Positions 25,157 to 35,198 are shown, numbered from the stretch's first letter. The stretch is DNA of 64,000 nucleotides from an uncultured Bacteroidia bacterium (GCA_902792815.1 CADBAY010000015.1:26092-90091), one strand, 5' to 3'. Notes: generated by a model from the sequence alone, not told the origin. Numbers and translations are program-made.

Positions 25157-26514
25157 CTTTCCTGAAGCATTTGGGTAATGGGTTCAACAAAACGGTCTAT
25201 ATTGCCTGCCCCGAAGGTTACCAATACGTCCAGCTTTTCTTTAGCCAGAGCGTCCATCAGTTCTTCTTTGCGGATAAGGACCTTTTCGGGGGCCGTAACG
25301 TCCTTGAAAATGAGTTCGGAGCTCACTCCGGGGATGGGTTCCTCGCGGGCGGGGTAGATGTCCAGAAGTATGAGCTTGTCCAGGCCGCTGAGGGCCGCTG
25401 CGAACTCGGGAGCAAAGTCTCTCGTGCGGGTGAACAGGTGCGGCTGGAATATGCCGGTTATCTTGCGGCCGGGGAAGATCCCGCGAATCGAAGATATGGC
25501 GCTGGAGAGCTCCGCCGGGTGATGGGCGTAGTCGTCGATATATACCAGTCCGGGACGGTTTACCCTCTCGTCGAGCCGGCGCATGGCTCCCTTGAAGGAG
25601 CCGATGGCGTGCCTTACTTTCTGGCCGTCTGCACCGTGGCACAGGCACGCGGCAGCCGCTGCTATGCTGTTCTCGACATTCACCCAGCCCAGGGTTCCGC
25701 AGCGTATGTCTTTGAGCGTTCCGCCCGGATAGGCCAGGTCGAAGGTGTAGTGGCCGCTGTCGTCCAGGCGCAGGTTGGTGCTGTGGAAGTCTGCCCTCGG
25801 GTCGTCGAAGTGATATGTAAAGATACGGGCGCTGACCTGATTGCCCTTGATGGGCAGACCGTACTTGAGGATGATGGTCTCGTGTACCTGTGATGCGAAT
25901 TCGCGGAAGGCTTCCTGCACGTGCTCCAGGTCGCCGTAAATGTCAAGGTGGTCGGCGTCCATGGCAGTGATGACTGCGATGTCGGGATGGAGCTGCAGGA
26001 AAGAACGGTCGAACTCGTCGGCCTCTGCCACGACGGTGGGGTTGTGGCTCATCAGAAGGTTGGTGCCGTAGTTCTTGGAAATGCCGCCCAGGAATGCGGA
26101 GCATCCGTCGCCCGATTCGGTAAGGATGTGGGCGATGAGCGTGGATGTGGTGGTCTTGCCGTGGGTGCCGGCTACTGCAAGGCAGGTTTGGTCGCGGGTT
26201 ATTTCGCCCAGCGCACGGGCGCGCTTGACTACTTTGTATCCGTTGGAAAGTACGAACTGCATCTCCGAAAGCTCGGCAGGCACGGCGGGCGTGTAAACGA
26301 CCAGCGTGGACGCCTTGTCGGCAGGGATGCGCGAAGGATCGTCCTCGTAGTGGACTCCTATACCCTCGGCCTCAAGGCTCGCGGTGAGCGGAGAGGGAGT
26401 GCGGTCGTAGCCCGAAACCTCGTAGCCGCGGAATTTGTACCACCTTGCGATGGCACTCATTCCTATTCCGCCTATTCCGAGGAAATAGACATTCTTGAGT
26501 TTAGCTTCCGTCAT
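25153..26514 (-). CDS. murC: UDP-N-acetylmuramate-L-alanine ligase MurC
   Basis: Adds L-Ala to UDP-MurNAc. N-terminal Rossmann glycine motif GIGGIGMSAIARW (residues 13-25), ATP loop VAGTHGKTTTSTLIAHIL (about 113-130) and the C-terminal DDYAHHPAELSSAISSIR block are all present. Length 453 is normal. The ATG overlaps the murG stop by 4 nt, and its own stop overlaps ftsQ by 4 nt. Confidence 0.97.
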   Translation of the reverse strand: MTEAKLKNVYFLGIGGIGMSAIARWYKFRGYEVSGYDRTPSPLTASLEAEGIGVHYEDDPSRIPADKASTLVVYTPAVPAELSEMQFVLSNGYKVVKRARALGEITRDQTCLAVAGTHGKTTTSTLIAHILTESGDGCSAFLGGISKNYGTNLLMSHNPTVVAEADEFDRSFLQLHPDIAVITAMDADHLDIYGDLEHVQEAFREFASQVHETIILKYGLPIKGNQVSARIFTYHFDDPRADFHSTNLRLDDSGHYTFDLAYPGGTLKDIRCGTLGWVNVENSIAAAAACLCHGADGQKVRHAIGSFKGAMRRLDERVNRPGLVYIDDYAHHPAELSSAISSIRGIFPGRKITGIFQPHLFTRTRDFAPEFAAALSGLDKLILLDIYPAREEPIPGVSSELIFKDVTAPEKVLIRKEELMDALAKEKLDVLVTFGAGNIDRFVEPITQMLQER

Positions 26515-27641
26515 TTCGCGAGTATTCTATAAATTTCATCTACTATGGTCTTCGCAGCGTCGGGCAGTGCCATCGCAAGGGCGTTGCGTTCCAGGACGGC
26601 TATGCGTTCGGGGTCGCGGACAAGTGCCAGTGCTGTGTTCATAAGGTCTTTGGCCGCGTCGGCGTCCTTGACTATGAGGGCTGCGTCTTTGCGTACCAGT
26701 GCCATTGCGTTGTGCGTCTGGTGGTCTTCGGCCACGTTGGGCGAGGGCACGAACACGGCCGCTTTGGCTGTGGCGCAGATTTCCGATACCGACGATGCTC
26801 CGCTGCGGCTGATGATGACATCGGCCATGGCGTACGCAAGGTCCATACGGCTGATAAAGTCGCTGTATTGTATGCCGGGGAGATCGCGGCCTTGCATGAA
26901 GGCGTCGATCCCCGATTTGTAGTATTTACCGCACTGCCAGAGCACCTCTACTCCTTCTCCTCCGGGGCATCCGGCCTCTATCCAGGCTTTCATCGCCCTG
27001 TTGAGGGTGCCGCTTCCAAGGCTTCCGCCCACTATGAGTATGTGCTTCTTTGAAGGATCGAAGCCGTACATCTTGAGTCCTTCCTCCCTTTCTGCCGCTC
27101 CATAGGGATGCATCTCTGGCCTGATCGGATTGCCGCTCATGACAATCTTGTCGGCGGGGAAGAAGCGCTCCATCCCTTCATAGGCTACGCAAATGCTCTG
27201 TACCTTGTCTCCCAGCATCTTGTTGGTCAGGCCGGCAAATCCGTTCTGTTCCTGGATAAGGGCTGGAATCTTCATGCGGGTTGCGGCCATGAGCAGGGGA
27301 GCGCTGGCATATCCGCCTACGCCCACTGCAATCTGGGGCTTGAACTCCTTGATAATCTTTCGTGCCTTTGCAATGCTTCCGACAAAGCGGAACGGCACCT
27401 GGACGTCGTTGATTATGTTCTTCAGATTCAGCTGGCGCTGCAGGCCAACTATCGGCAGACCTACTATACGGAAACCCTCGCGGGGGACTTTTTCCATCTC
27501 CATCTTGCCCTCGGCTCCCACGAAGAGAATCTCGGTTTCGGGATTCACTTCCTTAAGCTTCTTGGCAATGGAAACAGCAGGGAAAATGTGCCCGCCGGTG
27601 CCGCCGCCGCTGATTATTACCCTAAGTTTACTGTACTCCAT
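26511..27641 (-). CDS. murG: UDP-GlcNAc:lipid I N-acetylglucosaminyltransferase MurG
   Basis: Makes lipid II at the inner face of the cytoplasmic membrane. The N-terminal ISGGGTGGHIFPAVSIAKKL (residues 10-29) and VGGSLGSGTLNRAM with ISRSGASSVSEICATAKAAVFVPSP are the two GT-B donor/acceptor signatures. 376 residues. It overlaps the ftsW 3' end by 14 nt. Confidence 0.97.
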   Translation of the reverse strand: MEYSKLRVIISGGGTGGHIFPAVSIAKKLKEVNPETEILFVGAEGKMEMEKVPREGFRIVGLPIVGLQRQLNLKNIINDVQVPFRFVGSIAKARKIIKEFKPQIAVGVGGYASAPLLMAATRMKIPALIQEQNGFAGLTNKMLGDKVQSICVAYEGMERFFPADKIVMSGNPIRPEMHPYGAAEREEGLKMYGFDPSKKHILIVGGSLGSGTLNRAMKAWIEAGCPGGEGVEVLWQCGKYYKSGIDAFMQGRDLPGIQYSDFISRMDLAYAMADVIISRSGASSVSEICATAKAAVFVPSPNVAEDHQTHNAMALVRKDAALIVKDADAAKDLMNTALALVRDPERIAVLERNALAMALPDAAKTIVDEIYRILAK

Positions 27642-29001
27642 AATCGTTCATTTCGTCTAATATATCATCGGAGGGAGCCTCGCCGCTCTCGAACGAGTCG
27701 AGTTCGTCCAGTCCCGCCTGAACATTCTCCTTGAGCTCTATAAGGGGCTGAGCTTCACGCTGCTCCTTCTCTATACGCCTCTGCGCGATACGGCTGAAAG
27801 ACAGTATGAGGCCGAACGCCAGGCTGAAGCACAGGAAGGCGCTGTTGCCATGACTGATAAGGGGCAGGGTCTGCCCGGTCATGGGCCCTATGTCTGCATT
27901 GACGAACATATGCAGGAAGGCCTGGCCGGAAATCAACAGGCAGAGCCCCGCCACGCTTATCTTGGCATAGATGTCTTTGCCGCAGTTACGGACTATGATG
28001 GAGCCCCTGGCAAGCAGGGACACATACAGGAATATCACTATCAGGGCGCCCCACAGACCGTATTCCTCGATGATGAAGGAATACATGTAGTCTTCGGAAA
28101 TATCGGGCACAACGTAACGCTGCGTGCTCTGTCCGGGGCCTTTGCCCAGTATGCCGCCTTCCTTGATGGCTATCTTGGCGCTGTAGGGCTGGCGGATCTT
28201 GTCGAGGGCCTTGTAATACTCGTCCGATCCGGGACGGGCGTCCAGTACCTTCTGCTCCCAGTCTTCATGCTCCGAAAGCCTGCTCACGGCGGTGCCTATT
28301 CGTCCCAGTGCTTTGTGCCCGCTGATTTCGTAAATGCCCCAGCAGCCGGCTATGAGCACCACTGCAAGTGCGGCCAGCAGCGCCATGTCCCTGAGGTTGC
28401 CGCCGCCGAGCAGGATCACGATAAACATGATTCCGCCGATGAAAAGAGCCGCAGAGTTGCTTCCCGGAAGTATCATGAGCAGTATGGCTACGAACGGGAA
28501 ATAAATAAACAGAATCTTCTTCCAGATCTCTTTCTTGGGCCACTTGAGCTCGCCTTTCTTGAGGGCGTCCATTGCCCAGGCAAGATAGAGCACCATCGCC
28601 ACTTTCACCACCTCGAACACGTGCACCTGGAAACCTGCGATCTGGAGGATGCGGCGGGCGCCGTTGAGCTCGATGGAACGGATGATGGGCGTGTCGATCT
28701 TAGTGAGCAGCAGTCCGAGCAGGACAAAAGAAACCAGTGCCCCCCACTGGGAAAGCCAGCGGAATATCTTGATGTTCTTTATGTTGTAGCAGACAATTAT
28801 GAGCGCAAGTCCGGCGGCCACCACAAAGAGCTGGCTCTTTACGATGTCCAGACGGGTCTGGCTCCCCTCCAGAAGGCGTGAAGTGGAGGAGAATATGCAC
28901 ACGATGGATATCAGGATCAGCATCAGGACGATGATCCAGACCACCTTGTCTCCTTCGATACGGTCGAAGAAATTCCAGACTGTGCGCTTCTTGTCCGCCA
29001 T
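27628..29001 (-). CDS. ftsW: Septal peptidoglycan polymerase FtsW (SEDS family)
   Basis: 457 residues with about ten membrane segments. SEDS signatures include ARRILQIAGFQVHVFEVVKVAMVLYLAW, GKGPGQSTQRYVVPDISEDYMYSFIIEEYG and TGQTLPLISHGNSAFLCFSLAFG near the end. It polymerises glycan strands together with the transpeptidase encoded at 32963-34840. A hydrophilic tail of about 60 residues follows the last helix. It lies 1 nt after murD. Confidence 0.95.
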   Translation of the reverse strand: MADKKRTVWNFFDRIEGDKVVWIIVLMLILISIVCIFSSTSRLLEGSQTRLDIVKSQLFVVAAGLALIIVCYNIKNIKIFRWLSQWGALVSFVLLGLLLTKIDTPIIRSIELNGARRILQIAGFQVHVFEVVKVAMVLYLAWAMDALKKGELKWPKKEIWKKILFIYFPFVAILLMILPGSNSAALFIGGIMFIVILLGGGNLRDMALLAALAVVLIAGCWGIYEISGHKALGRIGTAVSRLSEHEDWEQKVLDARPGSDEYYKALDKIRQPYSAKIAIKEGGILGKGPGQSTQRYVVPDISEDYMYSFIIEEYGLWGALIVIFLYVSLLARGSIIVRNCGKDIYAKISVAGLCLLISGQAFLHMFVNADIGPMTGQTLPLISHGNSAFLCFSLAFGLILSFSRIAQRRIEKEQREAQPLIELKENVQAGLDELDSFESGEAPSDDILDEMNDYGVQ

Positions 29002-29002
29002 T

Positions 29003-30346
29003 TTATAATCTTCTTACTGCGTTTTTGAATTGGGTTCCCCTGTCCTCGTAATTCTTAAACAGGTCAAAGCTGGCGCAGCAGGGGCTGAGCAGCACGACGT
29101 CACCTGCGCTTGCAAGCTGGCTTGCCGTCTGTACGGCCTTCTCGGCGCTGTTAGTATCTACGATGCGGTCCGCTCCCACGATTCCTTCAAAGGCCGCATG
29201 TATCTTGCTGTTGTCCACTCCCAGGCAAACGATGGCCTTGACCTTCTCGCGTACAAGGTCGTTGAGGACGCTGTAGTCGTTGCCTTTGTCGGTTCCGCCC
29301 ACAATCCACACCACGGGACGGGTCTGGCACTCGAGTGCGTACCATGCCGAATCGACGTTGGTGGCCTTGGAGTCGTTGATGTACATAACGTCGCGTATGC
29401 TCAACACGGGCTCCAGACGGTGCTCGATGGGAGAGAAACTCTTCAGGGAGTTGCGGATCACCTCGTCCTCTATTCCGGATGCTTTGGCTGCGAGCGCGGC
29501 TGCCATGGAGTTGTAAATATTGTGGCGGCCGCCCAGGGCAAGTTCGCGCAGGTAGATTTCGCTCTCGCTCTGCTCGTACTTGACCACGATGCGGTTTCCG
29601 TCGAGCCAGGCGCCTTGCTCCAGGTTCTTCTTCTCCTGTGTGAAGGGGAGCATCTTGGCCTTGAGCACGATACGGCTCAGGTGCTCGATGGTGATGGCGT
29701 CGTCGGAGTCGAAAATGAAACAGTCTTCGGGGCGCAGGTTGCGGACAATCTTGAATTTGGCCCTTACGTAGTTCTCCATCTTGTGGTCGTAGCGGTCAAG
29801 ATGGTCGGGGGTTATGTTGGTGATTACCGCAATGTCGGGCCTGAAGTCGTATGTGTCGTCAAGCTGGAAACTGCTGATTTCCAGCACGTAGTAATCGTGC
29901 TTCTCGGTGGCCACCTGCAGGGCGTAACTCTTGCCGATATTGCCGCCCAGGCCTACGTTCAGTCCCGCTTCCTTGAGTAGGTAGTGGATGAGGGAGGTCG
30001 TGGTGGTCTTGCCGTTGGATCCGGTGATGCATATTTTCTTCGCGTTGTCGTAGCGCGATGCGAACTCTATTTCGGACACTATGTGGGTGCCCATCGATGC
30101 GAGGGCCTTGACCATAGGTGCGGTGGAAGGTATGCCGGGGCTCTTGACCACCTCGTCGGCGTTCAATATCTTCTCGGGGGTATGTCCGCCCTGCTCATAG
30201 GGGATATCCCATTGCTGCAGGGTGCGGGCGTACTCTTCCTTGATTACTCCGTTGTCGGAGAGGAATACGTCGAATCCTTTAACTTTTGCGAGCACCGCGG
30301 CTCCAACGCCGCTCTCGGCCCCGCCCAATACAACTACTCTTGCCAT
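29003..30346 (-). CDS. murD: UDP-N-acetylmuramoylalanine-D-glutamate ligase MurD
   Basis: Adds D-Glu. N-terminal VVVLGGAESGVGAAVLA (residues 4-20) binds the uridine moiety; ITGSNGKTTTTSLIHYLL is the ATP loop; NDSKATNVDSAWYAL and SPCCASFDLFKNYEDRG are the C-terminal signatures. The start at 30346 (MARVVVLGG) gives 447 aa. The extra N-terminal frame up to 30571 is mraY read out of frame and is not protein. Confidence 0.97.
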   Translation of the reverse strand: MARVVVLGGAESGVGAAVLAKVKGFDVFLSDNGVIKEEYARTLQQWDIPYEQGGHTPEKILNADEVVKSPGIPSTAPMVKALASMGTHIVSEIEFASRYDNAKKICITGSNGKTTTTSLIHYLLKEAGLNVGLGGNIGKSYALQVATEKHDYYVLEISSFQLDDTYDFRPDIAVITNITPDHLDRYDHKMENYVRAKFKIVRNLRPEDCFIFDSDDAITIEHLSRIVLKAKMLPFTQEKKNLEQGAWLDGNRIVVKYEQSESEIYLRELALGGRHNIYNSMAAALAAKASGIEDEVIRNSLKSFSPIEHRLEPVLSIRDVMYINDSKATNVDSAWYALECQTRPVVWIVGGTDKGNDYSVLNDLVREKVKAIVCLGVDNSKIHAAFEGIVGADRIVDTNSAEKAVQTASQLASAGDVVLLSPCCASFDLFKNYEDRGTQFKNAVRRL

Positions 30347-30348
30347 AA

Positions 30349-31506
30349 TTATCTGATCTTCAGTACCGCCAGTGTAGAGACGGCCAATATGATTCCTATT
30401 ATCCAGAAGCGCGTTACGATACGCGGCTCCGGAATGCCTTTTTTCTGGTAATGATGATGCAGGGGCGCCATCAGGAATACCCTGCGGCCCTCGCCGTATT
30501 TGCGCTTGGTGCGCTTGAAATGCGTCCTCTGGATGATGACGGACAGGCTTTCCATGAAGAATATGCCGCACAGCAGAGGGAGAATGAGTTCCTTGCGGAT
30601 CAAAATTGCGCTTACGCCTATGATGCCTCCGATGGTGAGCGAGCCGGAGTCACCCATGAACACTTGCGCCGGATAGGTGTTGTACCAGAGGAAGCCAATA
30701 AGCGCCCCCACGAACGCAGCCATGAATATGGCCACCTCGCCGGTCCCCGGTATATACATTATGTTGAGGTACTTGGCGTCGATTACGTCACCGCTCAGCC
30801 ATGCCATCACACCAATGGTCACGCCCACTATGGCCGAAGTTCCGGATGCCAGTCCGTCCATTCCGTCGGTGAGGTTGGTGCCGTTGGAGCAGGCCAGGGT
30901 GACCAGTATGATCATAATCATATATATGCCCCAGGAGCAATAGACGCCCAACTGGCCCTTGAAAGGCGAGAGCCATGAATAATCGAATTCGTGTGCCTTG
31001 ACGAAGGGGATGGTGGTCGTGAGCTTGTCGGTGGGGATGTCGGGGCTGATGCACACGGTGAGAGCTACCACCAGGCCGAGTCCGAACTGGAGAATGAGTT
31101 TCGCATTCTCGCTCAGGCCCTCTTTGTTATGCTTGAATACCTTGATATAGTCGTCAGCAAAGCCTATTCCGCCGCACCAGAGGGTGGTTATTATGAGCAG
31201 GATGGTGTAGATGCTGTCCAGACGGCAGACCAGCAGGGCGGAGCCCAGGAGCGAGAGGATAATTATGATGCCTCCCATGGTGGGCGTACCTTTCTTCTGC
31301 ATCTGGCCTTCCAGTCCCAGGTCGCGGATGGTCTCGCCGATCTGGTGCTTCTGGAGGGCGCTGATAATCTTGCCGCCGGCAAAGAATGCTATGAGCATAC
31401 TAATAACCACGGCCAGCATTGCCCTGAACGAAAGGTAATGCATCAGTCCCATTCCGGGAAAGTGAACTCCGAGGCTTTGAAGCCAGTCTACAAGGTGGTA
31501 GAGCAT
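30349..31506 (-). CDS. mraY: Phospho-MurNAc-pentapeptide transferase MraY
   Basis: Makes lipid I from UDP-MurNAc-pentapeptide and undecaprenyl phosphate. 385 residues with ten expected membrane segments. Signatures: GTPTMGG near residue 75, FADDYIKV (active-site Asp pair) near 118, NLTDGMDGLASG near 215, and the cytoplasmic loop with FKRTKRKYGEGRRVFLMAPLHHHYQKKG near 335. The 5' end overlaps murE by 19 nt. Confidence 0.97.
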   Translation of the reverse strand: MLYHLVDWLQSLGVHFPGMGLMHYLSFRAMLAVVISMLIAFFAGGKIISALQKHQIGETIRDLGLEGQMQKKGTPTMGGIIIILSLLGSALLVCRLDSIYTILLIITTLWCGGIGFADDYIKVFKHNKEGLSENAKLILQFGLGLVVALTVCISPDIPTDKLTTTIPFVKAHEFDYSWLSPFKGQLGVYCSWGIYMIMIILVTLACSNGTNLTDGMDGLASGTSAIVGVTIGVMAWLSGDVIDAKYLNIMYIPGTGEVAIFMAAFVGALIGFLWYNTYPAQVFMGDSGSLTIGGIIGVSAILIRKELILPLLCGIFFMESLSVIIQRTHFKRTKRKYGEGRRVFLMAPLHHHYQKKGIPEPRIVTRFWIIGIILAVSTLAVLKIR

Positions 31507-32966
31507 TGTGCAAAAATCTCCTTAACTATTTCTTTCTCGTCAAAATGACGCTTTTCTGTTCCTATTATCTGGTAGGTTTCGTGTCCCTTGCCTGCAAGCA
31601 GGACGGTGCTGCCGTCTGGCGAGAGCATAAGAGCGGCCCTGATGGCTTCCTTGCGGTCGGCGATGAACACTGCCTTGGCAAGGCCGGCGGGGGTGAAACC
31701 TGCGCGTATATCTTTAAGTATGTCTTCGGTATTCTCGGTGCGTGAGTTGTCGGAAGTGACGAATATCTTGTCGGCCCATTTTTCGGCCACAGCAGCCATT
31801 TCCGGACGCTTGGTGCGGTCGCGGTCGCCTCCGCAGCCGAACAGGCATACGAGAGTCTTGGCGGGAGCGACGTCGCGGAGAGTCTTGAGCACGTTCTCCA
31901 TAGCGTCGGGAGTATGCGCATAGTCAATCACGGCGCACAGGCCGCGGGGACCGTGTATGGTCTCAAGACGGCCGGGGGCGCTCTCGAGCTGCGAGAGGGC
32001 TACGAGTACGTCTTCTTTTGGAGCTCCGAGGGCCATTGCCGCGGAATATATCGCAAGCAGGTTGTAGGCGTTGTGAAGGCCGATAAGCCTGGTCCATACT
32101 TCGGTTCCGTCGATGCGCAGGAGCATACCCTCGAAACTCTGCTCGAGGATGCGGCAGCTGTGGTCGGCTGCGCTGCGGCAGGAATAACGTACGCACTTTG
32201 CCCTGGTGTTCTGGAGCATTACCTCTCCGTGCTTGTCGTCAATATTGGTGATGGCGGTAGCTTCGGGGGAGAGATTGTCGAAGAAGAGCTTCTTGCAGCG
32301 CAGATACTCGGCAAAGGTGCCGTGGTAGTCAAGATGGTCGTGGGTAAGGTTGGAGAATATGCCTACCTTGAACTCCAGGCCGGTGACTCTTTCCTGCTCG
32401 ACGCCTATTGAACTGACCTCCATAAAGCAGTATTCGCATCCTGCTTCCACCATGCGGGTCAGCAGGGAATTGATGGTTATGGGGTCGGAAGTGGTGTTTG
32501 CAGTTTCAATCCTTTCGCTGCCGACGTAGTTTGCTATCGTGGAGAGCAGGCCGCATTCATATCCCAAGCTACGGAACAAGCGGTACAGCAGGGTCACAGT
32601 GGTGGTCTTGCCATTGGTGCCGGTAATTCCCACAAGCTTGATGGAACCGCTGGGGTGGGAATAGAAACTGTCTGCCGCCATGGCAACCGCCTTGCGGCTG
32701 TTGTCAGTAAGCAGGTAGGTTACTCCCTCAGGGCGCTCGGGAATGGCGGGGCAGTCCTGCGCGTCCTCGAACAATACTGCCGAGGCGCCGTTCTCGATGG
32801 CTTTGGCTATGTAGGCCCTGCCGTCGGCTCCGCATCCGTTTACGGCCACGAAGAGGCTGCCGGGCGTAACCTTGCGCGAGTCGTTGGTTACGTCGGTGAT
32901 GTCTTTAAGCAGCGTGCCCTTAACTTCCAGGATGCCGCAATTCTTTATAATGTCGCCCAGTTTCAT
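31488..32966 (-). CDS. murE: UDP-MurNAc-tripeptide synthetase MurE
   Basis: Adds the third amino acid of the stem peptide. ITGTNGKTTTVTLLYRLF is the ATP loop. In the substrate-selecting motif the usual DNPR of meso-diaminopimelate enzymes reads DNSR (in TSDNSRTENTEDIL), keeping the Asn and Arg that contact diaminopimelate, so a meso-DAP specificity is most likely. Start at 32966 (MKLGDIIKN, 492 aa) overlaps the stop of the upstream transpeptidase gene by 4 nt. Confidence 0.95.
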   Translation of the reverse strand: MKLGDIIKNCGILEVKGTLLKDITDVTNDSRKVTPGSLFVAVNGCGADGRAYIAKAIENGASAVLFEDAQDCPAIPERPEGVTYLLTDNSRKAVAMAADSFYSHPSGSIKLVGITGTNGKTTTVTLLYRLFRSLGYECGLLSTIANYVGSERIETANTTSDPITINSLLTRMVEAGCEYCFMEVSSIGVEQERVTGLEFKVGIFSNLTHDHLDYHGTFAEYLRCKKLFFDNLSPEATAITNIDDKHGEVMLQNTRAKCVRYSCRSAADHSCRILEQSFEGMLLRIDGTEVWTRLIGLHNAYNLLAIYSAAMALGAPKEDVLVALSQLESAPGRLETIHGPRGLCAVIDYAHTPDAMENVLKTLRDVAPAKTLVCLFGCGGDRDRTKRPEMAAVAEKWADKIFVTSDNSRTENTEDILKDIRAGFTPAGLAKAVFIADRKEAIRAALMLSPDGSTVLLAGKGHETYQIIGTEKRHFDEKEIVKEIFAQCSTTL

Positions 32967-34840
32967 TTGCTTTCGCTTAATGTAGGTTGGAAACAAGGAT
33001 CAATGCAATAAATACCGTTCACAAGGTTCTTAATGGCTCTGGCTGGTATGCCGCCGCCCTGGAACTGTTTGGATGTGGGTTTACTGAACACTGAGCAGAT
33101 CACGCTGTAACGGGGATCGTCGGCGGGGAAGAATCCCACGAATGTTCCCTGGTACTTGCGGCGTCCGAGTTCGTCACGGTAGGAGCCCCCGCTGTATGTT
33201 CCGAACGAGGTGCCAGTCTTGCCGGCAACCTGGCAGCGTGCGTCTTTAAGGCGTCTTGCCGTACCCTCTTCGGTAACGGCCTTCAGAGCCCTTGTGAGCG
33301 TGTCGGCTACGGCCCTGCTGCAAATGGTAGACATTAGTGCCGGGCCCCTCTTGTTCTTTACTACGCCGTTCAGCTCGATGTCTTCCACCAGGTAGGGCTT
33401 CATCATCTTGCCTTTGTTGGCGATGGCGTTGTAGAAGCTCAGCACGTGCATGGGAGTCACCCTGATGCCGTATCCGTAGCCCATGACCGCAAGGTCGCTC
33501 GGGCTCCAGTAGCGGTTCTTGTCGTTTGGCGACGGAATGATGGGGGTGGCAAGACCGTCGAGGTCGAAGGCGAAAGCCTCGCCCAGCTTGTAGCTGTGTA
33601 TGTTCTCAACGAAGCGCATGGGCTTCTTCCCGTAGTTGGAAACAGCCAGCGTGCCGAAGACATAGTTGGATGATATCTTGAAGCCGTCGATGACGGAAAT
33701 GGTATTGGTTTGGTGCACCCTCTCGTGGTCGAGCATATGGACGTCCTGAGGTACGCCCTTGGCGCCCTTTATGATGCCGTGATTGGTGGGGATAAGCTCC
33801 TCAAGGCTCTTTACATAGCCGTCGGAGAGTACCTGCATGAGGGTTACGGTCTTGAAAACGCTGCCCGGCTCTATGGCCCTTCCGATTGCAAGGTTGCTCA
33901 CTTCCTCGAAGTCGGTTGCGGCTCCGTCGCGGTAGAGATTGACCATGGCGCGGATGGCTCCGGTGCTGGCCTCCATGAGCACCAGGCAGGCGCCTTCCAG
34001 GTCGTCTTCGGCGGCAATCTCGTTGTAGAGGGCGTTCCAGGCGATATCCTGGTAGTCGATGTTGAGGGTGGTGCGTATGTCGCGGCCGTCAACCGGCAGG
34101 GTCTTGGTGCTGTCGTTGTCAAGCACGCGTCCGAAGTCGGTGACCTTGGTGTATTCCTTGCCCTCCTGGCCGTGGAGCACATAGTCGAACTTGCCTTCCA
34201 GGCCCACGTGGGTGTTGCCCACGTCGGAGCGATTGTTCCTGACGAAGCCTATGGTGCGCCGTGCGAGCTTGCCGTAAGGATAAATGCGTACGTTCTGCTG
34301 CTCGGCGATGAAGCCTCCCTTGAAGCGTCCTTCCTTGAAGAGAGGGAATGCCGCCACGCGGTTATATACGTTGCGGTCGACCGGCTTGCCGAATTTGAGG
34401 TATTTCTTGCCGTTCGCGCGGCCGTTGCGTATGAGTTTCAGATATTCATCTGCGCTCTTGTCGGGGAATACCTTTGCGAGCTCTACGCTCAGGGCTTCGG
34501 CTTTCTTCATCCACTCGGCCTCCTTGGCTGCGCCGTCTTTATCTTTGGCGAATTCCTCGCGGCGCACGGTGCAGTCCATGGCTATCTGGTAGGTAGGGCA
34601 GGACATGGCCAGCAGTCGGCCCTGGCAGTCGATGATATTGCCGCGTACCGGCTCTATGAGACGGGGCCTGCTGCCCGGCGTGAGGGCGCTCTGGATCTTG
34701 GGGTCGGGGTTGAAGAATATCTGGATGCCTACGATCTTGACGAACAAGAGGACCGAAGCCATCAGCAGCAATACGTAGATCACATAGAGGATTACCCCTA
34801 TGCGGTCGCGTTTTTTCTTATTGTCGGTGTTGGCTTCCAT
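32963..34840 (-). CDS. ftsI: Septal transpeptidase FtsI (class B penicillin-binding protein)
   Basis: One N-terminal membrane helix (about 15-36), the PBP dimerisation region with RGNIIDCQGRLLA (residues 66-78), and the transpeptidase domain with active-site S327 in PGSVFKT (SxxK), SSN at 390-392 and KTG in VAGKTGTSFG near 550. It cross-links septal peptidoglycan with FtsW. At 625 aa it stops soon after the transpeptidase domain; the C-terminal PASTA module seen in many Bacteroidales FtsI proteins is absent. It follows the FtsL-like gene by 6 nt. Confidence 0.95.
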   Translation of the reverse strand: MEANTDNKKKRDRIGVILYVIYVLLLMASVLLFVKIVGIQIFFNPDPKIQSALTPGSRPRLIEPVRGNIIDCQGRLLAMSCPTYQIAMDCTVRREEFAKDKDGAAKEAEWMKKAEALSVELAKVFPDKSADEYLKLIRNGRANGKKYLKFGKPVDRNVYNRVAAFPLFKEGRFKGGFIAEQQNVRIYPYGKLARRTIGFVRNNRSDVGNTHVGLEGKFDYVLHGQEGKEYTKVTDFGRVLDNDSTKTLPVDGRDIRTTLNIDYQDIAWNALYNEIAAEDDLEGACLVLMEASTGAIRAMVNLYRDGAATDFEEVSNLAIGRAIEPGSVFKTVTLMQVLSDGYVKSLEELIPTNHGIIKGAKGVPQDVHMLDHERVHQTNTISVIDGFKISSNYVFGTLAVSNYGKKPMRFVENIHSYKLGEAFAFDLDGLATPIIPSPNDKNRYWSPSDLAVMGYGYGIRVTPMHVLSFYNAIANKGKMMKPYLVEDIELNGVVKNKRGPALMSTICSRAVADTLTRALKAVTEEGTARRLKDARCQVAGKTGTSFGTYSGGSYRDELGRRKYQGTFVGFFPADDPRYSVICSVFSKPTSKQFQGGGIPARAIKNLVNGIYCIDPCFQPTLSESK

Positions 34841-34846
34841 CGTCTT

Positions 34847-35197
34847 TTATTTCGTTAAACGTGTTGCGGGTTCGGCGGGTTCGGTAACCTTAGAGCCCAT
34901 TTGCTCCAGCATCTCTTGCACCGTGGAGCGGCGGCTGAGTTTTACTACGTCGAAGGTCTTCTGGGTGTGGACGATCTCCAGCTCCCTCAGGACGGCCTTG
35001 TTGCGCTCTACCTTGGTCATGGTGCCTTCTATCATGAGCGAGATCCAGATGACCATGGCTATGAGGAAGAAGGTATAGACGATATGGATGAAGTAACGCC
35101 CTACGTTGAGGCGGAGCAGGAACTCGCCCTTCAGTATGGCGCGGAGGCTGTTGCGGAGCCCCTTGCCCAGATCTTGTATTTTCCAGGTCTTCTCCAT
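34847..35197 (-). CDS. ftsL: FtsL-like small divisome protein
   Basis: 116 residues with a single membrane segment (about 37-56, YFIHIVYTFFLIAMVIWISL) and a following helical stretch that could form a short coiled coil (TKVERNKAVLRELEIVHTQKTFDVV). Position between rsmH and ftsI is that of ftsL, and Bacteroidota carry a FtsL-like family here. Sequence similarity to proteobacterial FtsL is not visible, so the name rests on position and topology. Confidence 0.8.
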   Translation of the reverse strand: MEKTWKIQDLGKGLRNSLRAILKGEFLLRLNVGRYFIHIVYTFFLIAMVIWISLMIEGTMTKVERNKAVLRELEIVHTQKTFDVVKLSRRSTVQEMLEQMGSKVTEPAEPATRLTK

Positions 35198-35198
35198 A

